Source of the DNA: CAIYTF01 sp963664845
GTDB lineage: Bacteria > Bacteroidota > Ignavibacteria > Ignavibacteriales > Ignavibacteriaceae
Length of the DNA stretch: 64,000 nt
Assembly (NCBI GenBank): GCA_963664845.1
Contig: OY761615.1
Location: 3,224,001 to 3,288,000 of the forward strand
Direction: 5' to 3'
Numbering within the stretch: the stretch's first letter is position 1; each line of letters starts with the position of its first letter. The notes beneath the pieces are model-generated. The model saw nothing but the letters and a program-made list of their open reading frames with translations, was not told the origin of the DNA and ran no database searches. Made by a program: the position numbers and the translations under genes. Below, one piece after another: positions 35,607-42,482 of the stretch.

Positions 35607-36527
35607 ATGGATACTATATCATTAAATACAATAGATACAATTAGAAATCATTCATTAGATACACTTACAAACCATTCCGGAATATTTCAACATTGGTTTG
35701 GTGTATCAAATCAAACTGCTTTTACAACAATTGTGCCTACTATAATTACTATTCTTGTAGCTTTGGCAACAATTCTCATAAATCATTGGTTGGAAGTATC
35801 CAAAATAAAGGCGAAGAAAGTCTCAGTTAAAAGTTTTGTTAAATCTCAATTGTTAAGTATTATTGATGCAGGTCAAAAGCAAAGACAGTTTTTAGACGAA
35901 TATATTGCATCGTTAAAGCAAAGAAAAGTTAGTAATTCATTCATTCAAATTTCTGCACACTTTAATACAAAACATCTCCTTACTTTCAAACAAAATGAAT
36001 TATTTGAAAGCCTTGTTATAAATAGCCAAAACACTAACACTATAACAGTTGATGATTTTAGTGAATTGTTAGAGTTATTAGATTTAATAGATGGAAGTAA
36101 TGAAAACATAAAATCAGCATTCAATGAATTAGATGCTTTTTCCAATAACTATATCAAAGATTGGAATGTCAGCGTCAGCAAAATTCGTGACTTACATGAT
36201 TATTGGATGGCTGATAATAGTGTTTCTATTGATGAACCATTTATCAATAAATTTTTTGGAATATACAAATATTGGAGTGGGTTAGAGGATAGAACTGATA
36301 TGTATGTTTTATATGATAATATAATTCTACCGACTTTAGAACTTAGCAAACGTTTTGTAAATAAACACAGTACCACAATTTTACGACCAATATTAGACTG
36401 TCAGGCTGCTTTTCGAAATTATGAATCGATTAAAGAGCTTCATATTATCTCGAATCAAGATATTAATAATGAGTTAGGCTTGATTATTTCTAGGCTTCAA
36501 TCTGTAACAGACAGAATACATATATAA
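35607..36527 (+). CDS. Unknown AT-rich membrane-anchored protein
   Basis: A 306-residue protein I do not recognise. One membrane helix near residues 42-60 (FTTIVPTIITILVALATILI) separates a short N-terminal tail rich in Asn/Thr from a helical, charged, Asn/Ile-rich cytoplasmic region of about 240 residues. Base and codon use are much more AT-rich than in the neighbours (many AAT, ATA, TTA codons), and the gene sits just beyond a tRNA with a truncated copy. This points to horizontal acquisition. Single-helix proteins with a long helical domain occur in phage-defence islands, but nothing here supports a specific role. Confidence 0.7.
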   Translation: MDTISLNTIDTIRNHSLDTLTNHSGIFQHWFGVSNQTAFTTIVPTIITILVALATILINHWLEVSKIKAKKVSVKSFVKSQLLSIIDAGQKQRQFLDEYIASLKQRKVSNSFIQISAHFNTKHLLTFKQNELFESLVINSQNTNTITVDDFSELLELLDLIDGSNENIKSAFNELDAFSNNYIKDWNVSVSKIRDLHDYWMADNSVSIDEPFINKFFGIYKYWSGLEDRTDMYVLYDNIILPTLELSKRFVNKHSTTILRPILDCQAAFRNYESIKELHIISNQDINNELGLIISRLQSVTDRIHI

Positions 36528-36979
36528 TAGTTCAGGCAGGGCATTGCTTTCTTCTGGGCTTCTTGATTTTGGAGACTTGGTCACGGTGGGAATAAACTAC
36601 CCGGTTTTGATGTTGCTAGGAATTTCCATTGGCCGGTATTCTATTCTTCCATGGAGTATCAGAAGCAAAAGGCTACACTTTCAGCCGCAACGGACCACGC
36701 ATCTTAGAAAAGTTATACCGATCGAAATTCCAAGTATGATTTTTGTGAAAGGCGCTATATCCGCACAGACTACTGAAAATGTGTTAATCTCCGCCGTCAA
36801 AAGACTGTTTCATTGTAATTCTGGCAATATTCTACTAATTCCCAATAGTATATATATATTGAATTCAGGCAGCACAATTCTAATAAATATTAAATTTGCC
36901 ATGCCGTTTCTCCTGACCGTCAACACTTAAAATTAGACAGCAACCGGGAAACACACTCAACGCGATTAGCCGCTTGGGT
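36528..36979. other. Gap downstream of the unknown gene
   Basis: Contains an open frame (36544-36930) without a good start or recognisable domain; another frame reads EFPLAGILFFHGVSEAKGYT then continues to a stop at 36741. Likely decayed foreign sequence. The GC content rises back to background near 36950, marking the end of the AT-rich island. Confidence 0.4.
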
Positions 36980-37396
36980 TTACTGCATAAGTCGTTCAAC
37001 TGCAAAATCATACGAGAGCAGATCTTTCCAGTTCATAAACCGGTAAATGTGGGCCCGCTTGGTCCAATAGCTCTTTTTTATTTTATTTACCATGGCTATG
37101 TCACTTATCCATCTGTATTCGCGTATATGGAACCTGCGATCAGAAAGGGCAAGCTTTAATGCATCTTCAGTGAATGCAAGCCCGGTCTCCTGATTTGAAA
37201 AGACCGGAGGTCTTTCGCTGATGTTATTATTCGCGGCAAGTTCCTCTGCCGCGTTGGCGCAAAACTGAGCCTGGAATCCCAGGAGACTTCCAATTTTTAC
37301 CAACGCTTTCTTCTCATAATCTGAAACGGTCTGGTCAAGTCTGCTGAGAACAAACAATCCTCTTAAATAATTACTTCTGTCAAGTAAGGTTAACAT
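36980..37396 (-). CDS. Uncharacterised helical protein, TerB-like
   Basis: A 138-residue all-helical protein. The segment YLRGLFVLSRLDQTVSDYEK followed by a helix containing KIGSLLGF resembles TerB-like domains (helix, 'D-x-x-v-s-x-x-E', helix), found in tellurite-resistance and envelope-stress proteins. The resemblance is by eye only. Preceded by AAAAGAAAG on its strand. A nearby pair of small genes on the same strand (37486-38038) may be co-transcribed. Confidence 0.6.
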   Translation of the reverse strand: MLTLLDRSNYLRGLFVLSRLDQTVSDYEKKALVKIGSLLGFQAQFCANAAEELAANNNISERPPVFSNQETGLAFTEDALKLALSDRRFHIREYRWISDIAMVNKIKKSYWTKRAHIYRFMNWKDLLSYDFAVERLMQ

Positions 37397-37485
37397 AATT
37401 TCTTTCTTTTAGCCGGTCGACGACTGGCTGTGCATTTGTAATGGTATCTTTATAATATAAACTTTTGCGGATAAATCTTTCGAAT

Positions 37486-37770
37486 TTACTTTACCTGCAA
37501 TAAGTGTGCGGACATGATATAGTCCTTCTCAATTTCCCGGCATTCATCTTCCTGCTCTTTCAGATAGTCTGCAAAAAGCCTGGTGTGCTGCGGATACTCC
37601 GTTGTCAGTTCACCAAACCGGGTGCCGAGCTTCATAGTGTTGAGCGCATTGGCTTTGCGTATTTCTTCATCCGGATGAATGATCTGGACCATCCTTTGCC
37701 GGATGCTGTTAATCAAACAGTCCGCCAAGAATATCGGCAAATCCTCCTTTTTTCCTGATGGGTCTGCCAT
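37486..37770 (-). CDS. Small helical protein overlapping the zinc-finger gene
   Basis: A 94-residue frame from MADPSGKKEDLPIFLADCLI to the end. It is helical and charged (FGELTTEYPQHTRLFADYLK, EQEDECREIEKDYIMSAHLL) and protein-like throughout, with no recognised domain. Its start lies within the 3' end of the zf-TFIIB gene, overlapping it by about 60 bases in another frame. An upstream ATG three codons earlier is equally possible. The overlap is unusual; if the zinc-finger gene contained a frameshift the two would be one protein, but that product ends with a natural GGFADILGGLFD terminus. Confidence 0.5.
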   Translation of the reverse strand: MADPSGKKEDLPIFLADCLINSIRQRMVQIIHPDEEIRKANALNTMKLGTRFGELTTEYPQHTRLFADYLKEQEDECREIEKDYIMSAHLLQVK

Positions 37771-38038
37771 TTTTGTCATAAGTGATTTTCCTGTCATGCT
37801 CATCATAATGCTTATCATGCCGATCGCCATGATGGTCGTCTTCGTCATCATAGAAATCATGACCCTCCTTCCGGTATGAATTCTCATTCCGCGATTCATA
37901 GGAAGTTGACAGCTCGATTATCTTTTCCAGCTCACCTTTATCCAGCCATATGCCCATGCATTTGGGGCATACATCTATTGCTATTCCGGTTTTGAGGACT
38001 TCATTCATTATTACTTCGCAATTGGGGCACTTTTTCAT
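37709..38038 (-). CDS. zf-TFIIB domain protein
   Basis: A 109-residue protein from the ATG at 38038 (AGGA upstream). The N-terminal MKKCPNCEVIMNEVLKTGIA and VCPKCMGIWLDKGELEKI form the four-Cys zinc ribbon of the zf-TFIIB family, with the hallmark GIWLDKGEL. The middle is an acidic His/Asp-rich stretch (DFYDDEDDHHGDRHDKHYDE), probably disordered and metal-binding. The C-terminus GGFADILGGLFD is typical. Function unknown. Confidence 0.85.
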   Translation of the reverse strand: MKKCPNCEVIMNEVLKTGIAIDVCPKCMGIWLDKGELEKIIELSTSYESRNENSYRKEGHDFYDDEDDHHGDRHDKHYDEHDRKITYDKNGRPIRKKGGFADILGGLFD

Positions 38039-38173
38039 AACTATCCTTATCAAAATTGTTTGTTGTGTATAAAGCCATTGTTCGATACATGGCGGTTTTT
38101 ATAAAAGTATTGCACGTTGGTCAGGACATGGCAATGCCATAAAAATCACTCATGTGATGCCAGAACGGGAGAT

Positions 38174-38434
38174 TTAGGAATTTACCGGCGGTTTCCAGAT
38201 GGAATAGTGGGGCTCAACAGGGCGGAGCGTTGAATTGTTTACAGTTATATAACTGACAGCGTGGCTGAACACGACAACGTTGTCAATATATATCGGATCA
38301 TCTTCGTGTTGTTGTTCCAGTACCGTTTCGGTGTTGGAATGGCCATGCGGTTCTCCACAGTTTTCCGGCACGGAGTTTCCAACGCGGCACAATAACAGGG
38401 TCAAAACGAAAGAGACTAAAAACAACTTTGTCAT
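38174..38434 (-). CDS. Small secreted protein of unknown function
   Basis: An 86-residue ORF with a convincing signal peptide (TKLFLVSFVLTLLLCRVGNS) followed by a polar, His/Glu-rich mature part (CGEPHGHSNTETVLEQQHED) and a short beta-rich tail. Cys residues at 16 and 26. No family recognised. The gene stands alone between AT-rich spacers. Confidence 0.5.
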   Translation of the reverse strand: MTKLFLVSFVLTLLLCRVGNSVPENCGEPHGHSNTETVLEQQHEDDPIYIDNVVVFSHAVSYITVNNSTLRPVEPHYSIWKPPVNS

Positions 38435-38724
38435 GATGAAATATAGCTAAAGCCTTTATAATAATACAGGATTAGACGGTAATAAAGATATTAAGTTCCG
38501 CACGCGGAAATTACAGCCGGAATCCATGTTCTTTTGGAAGGATGAGTGCCAATTGATATAAAATCAAAATTGCATAAATTATTCACCATGCATTATATTA
38601 GTTTTTGTTTTATGAAAATACTGGATCAGACCTTTATTGGTGGCAGGCAAGTATAGTAAGTGACAGCAACGGTACAGGTAAACAATCGCAAATTAAAATC
38701 ACAGAATCAATCTAAGGCTTTGGT

Positions 38725-39354
38725 ATGACCCCCACATTTTTTCCCAGGCCGTCCGACTTCCGGGCGTGGCTAAAGAAACATCACAAAACCGAGAAAGAGC
38801 TGCTTGTCGGGTTTTATAAAAAGGGCAGCGGCAAAGAAAGTATTACATGGCCGGAGTCGGTTGACGAAGCACTCTGCTTCGGCTGGATAGACGGCATCCG
38901 CCGGTCAATTGATGACGAGAGCTATTCCATCAGGTTCACCCCGAGAAATCCAAAAAGTAACTGGAGCGCGGTCAATATCAAAAAAGTTGAGGAGCTTACG
39001 CAAAAAGGACTGATGCAACCTGCCGGCTTACTGAGCTTCAGCCTGCGACAGGAACACAGATCTGCGATATATACTTATGAAAACAAACCCAAAGCACTTG
39101 AACCTGCAATGGAAAAGAAGTTTAAGGCCAATAAAAAAGCATGGAAATGGTTTGAAGCGCAATCACTTTCATACAGGAAAACCGCATTCTACTGGATAAT
39201 GAGCGCCAAGCAGGAAAGCACCCGCCTAAGTCGTTTGGAAACACTGATCGCGGACAGCGAAGCGGAACGGATAATTAAACCACTGAGCTATAATAAAAAA
39301 ACCAAAAAAGATGACGGGGAAAATAATTGTCACCGCGAAAAACCAGGTGCATAA
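38725..39354 (+). CDS. YdeI/OmpD-associated family protein
   Basis: A 209-residue protein of the YdeI (DUF1905-related, 'bacteriocin-protection') family. Diagnostic segments are SVDEALCFGWIDGIRRSIDD, RFTPRNPKSNWSAVNIKK and the C-terminal YRKTAFYWIMSAKQESTRLS with a following basic tail. Members are small cytoplasmic proteins linked loosely to peptide or bacteriocin tolerance; the biochemical role is unknown. Start ATG at 38725. Confidence 0.88.
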   Translation: MTPTFFPRPSDFRAWLKKHHKTEKELLVGFYKKGSGKESITWPESVDEALCFGWIDGIRRSIDDESYSIRFTPRNPKSNWSAVNIKKVEELTQKGLMQPAGLLSFSLRQEHRSAIYTYENKPKALEPAMEKKFKANKKAWKWFEAQSLSYRKTAFYWIMSAKQESTRLSRLETLIADSEAERIIKPLSYNKKTKKDDGENNCHREKPGA

Positions 39355-39371
39355 ATAATATATAGTAACCA

Positions 39372-39932
39372 GTGAATTCAATAATAACCAAAACCACGCT
39401 TCCCGAAATATCATCCCTCAGCGGAAAAGAAAACCGATATGATTATCAGGACAGCTACCGGGTCACGATCAATGACCCCAAACATTCCGTAAATCCAGCA
39501 ACGGCAATGCAGGCAATGACAGCGAGTACGCCTGCGTGGATAACTTCTCTTATGAAACTGCGGAACAGCCTTGTCGCGGTATTCGGACTTAAAACCGGTG
39601 ATGTGAGCAAAAAGCAAGCCGCCTTGCCGGATGCATTTTCTCTGCAGCCGGGAATGCGCGTCGGGCCGTTCAGGGTCATTTCCTCCACTTCCAATGAGCT
39701 TATCGCAGGCGATGAAGACAAGCACCTTGATTTCAAAGTATCGTTGCTCGTCACGATTAACAAAGCCGATCCTCAGTCAAAAGATGTTACGCTGACCACC
39801 GTTGTTTGGTACCATAACTTTTTCGGCAGGTTCTATTTCTTCTTCGTTAAACCGTTTCACCGCCTTATTGTTAAGGCGTCTTTACGGATTATCCGATCCC
39901 GCTTTGAAAACGAAAATGCGACGTATAAATAA
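39372..39932 (+). CDS. DUF2867 family protein
   Basis: A 186-residue protein starting with GTG at 39372; no ATG gives the full domain. Features of DUF2867 are YDYQDSYRVTIND near the start, PAWITSLMKLRNSLVAVFGL, and the C-terminal VWYHNFFGRFYFFFVKPFHR, which anchors a hydrophobic end. The protein lies 17 bases after the YdeI-like gene, so the two are probably co-transcribed. Function unknown. Confidence 0.75.
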   Translation: MNSIITKTTLPEISSLSGKENRYDYQDSYRVTINDPKHSVNPATAMQAMTASTPAWITSLMKLRNSLVAVFGLKTGDVSKKQAALPDAFSLQPGMRVGPFRVISSTSNELIAGDEDKHLDFKVSLLVTINKADPQSKDVTLTTVVWYHNFFGRFYFFFVKPFHRLIVKASLRIIRSRFENENATYK

Positions 39933-40061
39933 ATCCCCGCGTTCCTGATGGTTATGCCTGCAGGATATGCAACCGATTATTCAATATGCCGGCTTATCAG
40001 TACTTTTAGCCGACAATAATGAGGTCCCTCTGTTCCCTTACCTATTGCGCAAGGGTGTTAA

Positions 40062-40262
40062 CTTTGTAAATATTTCGCGCCTGCCGGGGCATCTGAAGCA
40101 ACAATTCAACATAGATGGTATCGGACTAAATGCTGGTCTTTAGCTTATTTTACTGTTCTGAAATTCACTCCATAGCCATTTATGCCGCTCCAATCGCTCA
40201 TGAAATTTGGTGGATATGTTTACCAGGGGCTGGCACCCCTGGCTACAAATATGTCGCTCGAA
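40062..40262. repeat. Dispersed REP-type repeat, copy B
   Basis: Matches the 9526-9694 repeat: 40124-40255 aligns with 9527-9655, and 40062-40110 with 9645-9693, so the modules occur in the opposite order, as expected for a tandemly periodic family. The remainder of 39933-40389 has no gene. Confidence 0.65.
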
Positions 40263-40283
40263 GGAGCTTAGGCTCTTTTTCTT

Positions 40284-40300
40284 TGTATGCGACACTCACC
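40284..40300. repeat. Solo end of the MITE-like element
   Basis: GTATGCGACACTCACC matches the right inverted repeat of the MITE-like elements (TTATGCGACACCCACC). No partner end lies within 200 bases, so this is a degraded or partial copy. Confidence 0.4.
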
Positions 40301-40332
40301 ATTGGTAAAACGCGTGCGAGTTCCCAAAACGC

Positions 40333-40364
40333 CACGAGGCCGTCCTTTTGGAGACGGCCCCGTG
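40333..40364 (-). terminator. Terminator of trpB2
   Basis: On the minus strand a GC-rich hairpin built on GGCCGTC / GACGGCC with flanking CACG/CGTG, followed by GCGTTTTGGG, 26 bases past the trpB2 stop. Confidence 0.65.
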
Positions 40365-40389
40365 AATCTGAACCAATCACATAAACTGC

Positions 40390-41745
40390 TTAAATTTTTG
40401 GCAGCTGTTGCAATGCTTCCTGCATTTCTTTTTCTTCAAAGTCAGCATGTTCCAGTTTCCCGGCAAAATAGGCCGAGTAGGAGCCCATGTCAAAATGCCC
40501 GTGTCCGGATAAGTTAAACACGATAGTTCTTGACACGCCTTCTTCTTTGCATTTCAATGCTTCGTCAATTGCGCTTTTAACAGCGTGGGTTGATTCCGGC
40601 GCGGGGATGATGCCTTCACATCTTGCGAACTGAACGCCGGCAGCAAAACAATCCAATTGGCTCACTGCCACCGCTTCAAACAAGCCCAGTTCTTTCAAAT
40701 GGCTTACCATCGGAGCCATTCCATGATAGCGCAAACCGCCCGAGTGAATTGAAGGCGGAATGAACGAGCTGCCCAGTGTGTGCATCTTCACCAACGGTGT
40801 CAATCCGCCGGTGTCGCCAAAGTCATAAGCATAAACACCTTTTGTCAGGCTTGGACATGCCGAAGGTTCCACGGCAATCACTTTAACTTTCCTGCCGCCG
40901 CGGAGTGACTCCCCGATGAACGGGAAAGCGAGTCCCGCGAAATTGCTTCCGCCGCCCGCGCAGGCAATAACAATATCTGGATAATCATTTGTCATCTCAA
41001 ACTGCGATAGTGCTTCTGTACCGATTATCGACTGATGCATCAACACGTGATTCAACACGCTGCCGAGACTGTATTTGGTGTCGCTGCTTTGTGCGGCAAT
41101 TTCGACTGCTTCGCTTATGGCAATGCCAAGGCTGCCGGGGGTGTCGGGGTGCTGTGCCAGAACGGTGCGCCCCGCATTGGTCAGTGGCGAAGGACTCGGA
41201 GTTACTTTGGCGCCGAAGGTCTCGATCATTGCCCTGCGGTAAGGTTTCTGGTCATAGCTGATCCGGACCATGAAAACGTGTACGTCTATTCCGAACAACG
41301 AGCCGGCAAATGCCAGTGACGATCCCCACTGTCCGGCTCCGGTTTCGGTTGTCAGTTTTTTGATGCCGGCCTGAGCGTTATAGAAAGCCTGCGGGATTGC
41401 TGTGTTCGGTTTGTGGCTGCCCGTCGGGCTCACGCCTTCGTATTTGTAATAGATTTTTGCAGGTGTATCAAGCGCTTTTTCAAGGCCCAATGCACGGATC
41501 AGCGGACTGGGACGATATATCTTATATACTTCGCGTATGGGTTCGGGAATGTCGATATAGCGTTCCTGGCTCACTTCCTGCATTATCAGCTCCATTGGGA
41601 ATAGCGGTTCAAGATCGGCCGGACCAATTGGCTGATGCGTGCCCGGGTGAAGCGGGGGAGGAAGAGGAGAGGGGAGATCAGCCGCAATATTATACCATTG
41701 TTTGGGCATTTTTTCTTCACTAAGAATAATTTTCTTTTCAGCCAT
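40390..41745 (-). CDS. trpB2: TrpB2-type tryptophan synthase beta chain
   Basis: A 451-residue TrpB-like enzyme. YYKYEGVSPTGSHKPNTAIP holds the PLP lysine, TETGAGQWGSSLAFAG is the conserved ETGAGQWG motif with an inserted glycine loop, and ACAGGGSNFAGLAFPF binds the phosphate. The long N-terminus with PLHPGTHQPIGPADLEPLFP and the length of about 450 (TrpB1 is near 400) mark the TrpB2 subgroup, which often works without TrpA on free indole. It has AAAGGA before its ATG. No other trp gene is adjacent. It is preceded by an apparent tryptophan leader peptide and terminator (41859-42008), suggesting control by charged tRNA-Trp. Confidence 0.92.
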   Translation of the reverse strand: MAEKKIILSEEKMPKQWYNIAADLPSPLPPPLHPGTHQPIGPADLEPLFPMELIMQEVSQERYIDIPEPIREVYKIYRPSPLIRALGLEKALDTPAKIYYKYEGVSPTGSHKPNTAIPQAFYNAQAGIKKLTTETGAGQWGSSLAFAGSLFGIDVHVFMVRISYDQKPYRRAMIETFGAKVTPSPSPLTNAGRTVLAQHPDTPGSLGIAISEAVEIAAQSSDTKYSLGSVLNHVLMHQSIIGTEALSQFEMTNDYPDIVIACAGGGSNFAGLAFPFIGESLRGGRKVKVIAVEPSACPSLTKGVYAYDFGDTGGLTPLVKMHTLGSSFIPPSIHSGGLRYHGMAPMVSHLKELGLFEAVAVSQLDCFAAGVQFARCEGIIPAPESTHAVKSAIDEALKCKEEGVSRTIVFNLSGHGHFDMGSYSAYFAGKLEHADFEEKEMQEALQQLPKI

Positions 41746-41858
41746 AACGATAATCCTTTATTTTTTTGTATGTAATTATGTTTGCGTTTCTGCAAATAAA
41801 AACGGTTTCAGTGAGCATGTTGTTTTGCTCTTCATCTTAAGAACTGGATCAGATGAAC

Positions 41859-41894
41859 AAAAAAAAGCCCTTCCTGGTTACAAGAAGGGCTTTT
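41859..41894 (-). terminator. Attenuator hairpin in the trpB2 leader
   Basis: On the minus strand AAAAGCCCTTC and GAAGGGCTTTT form an 11-bp stem around a 10-nt loop (TTGTAACCAG), followed by eight T. It lies 27 nt after the stop of the Trp-rich leader ORF and 113 nt before the trpB2 ATG, so it would end transcription inside the trpB2 leader. ACCAGG in its loop and 3' arm can pair with CCTGGT at the end of the leader ORF, a candidate antiterminator contact of six base pairs. The stem also works in the plus direction. Confidence 0.8.
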
Positions 41895-41921
41895 AAATAG
41901 TCGTAAAAATTTAAAAATTTC

Positions 41922-42008
41922 TCACCAGGTACTGTATTGGAGCGTGTGCCACCAATATACCCGGACTTGCCAATTCGATACGAATGAATAATTAGTCAGA
42001 TGTTTCAT
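41922..42008 (-). CDS. Tryptophan-rich leader peptide (trpL-like)
   Basis: An ATG at 42008 opens a 28-codon ORF ending TGA at 41922-41924. Four of its 28 residues are Trp: codons 13, 19, 20 and 28; it reads MKHLTNYSFVSNWQVRVYWW up to the adjacent pair, and the last sense codon is also Trp. The expected Trp content of an ordinary protein is about one in eighty. Stalling at Trp19-Trp20 when Trp-tRNA is scarce would sit about 50-60 bases before the terminator stem. No clear Shine-Dalgarno is visible, as is common in this phylum. Too short for standard gene callers. Confidence 0.78.
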   Translation of the reverse strand: MKHLTNYSFVSNWQVRVYWWHTLQYSTW

Positions 42009-42056
42009 AATTAATAATCAAGATACTGGAAAAAGAAGACAAAAATCAAGTAGCCA

Positions 42057-42064
42057 ATAAACTA
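42057..42064 (-). promoter_or_regulatory. Possible -7 promoter element of the trp leader
   Basis: On the minus strand TAGTTTAT, about 48 bases before the leader-peptide ATG, similar to the TAnnTTTG-type boxes elsewhere. The rest of 42065-42482, upstream of leuS, shows no gene or riboswitch. Confidence 0.25.
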
Positions 42065-42482
42065 TTTTTCGAAGTTTTTTCCGGCGACTGAATATTTATC
42101 CGTTTCTTTGCCGGTTTCCTCATCGGGTTCGTTTGGGTATCCTCATGTGGAATAATGCTCTATCGAAGCGAGGATATTTTAAACATTAATTTTGTATTTC
42201 AGATCAGGCAAAGTCATCCTTCGGCCCGCGAAAATCCGTTTCGATCCGTGTTCTGCGATAGCGGACAGTGTGCCCTTCTTTCCATATGCTCACATTTTTA
42301 CCTTTCAGGTGCCCTTTGTGCCTTCTTTGATAAAACCGCCCAAAATACCCGCTTTAATAAATTGTATTTCCCTTCATTTTTGAATAATTTTAGGGTTTCT
42401 GTCTAAAAGAATACTACGACAGGTGCTGAAGATGCTCCCATCGTGGTGAACTGTTAATTTTTTATATGAATTGAGTAAAGAA

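Noticed and set aside
36544..36930. 128-residue ORF after the unknown AT-rich gene
   Set aside because: No good start or domain, mixed hydrophobic composition, and competing frames; likely decayed sequence.
42065..42482. T-box or leucine leader upstream of leuS
   Set aside because: No T-box consensus, no Leu-rich short ORF and no terminator hairpin were found before leuS.
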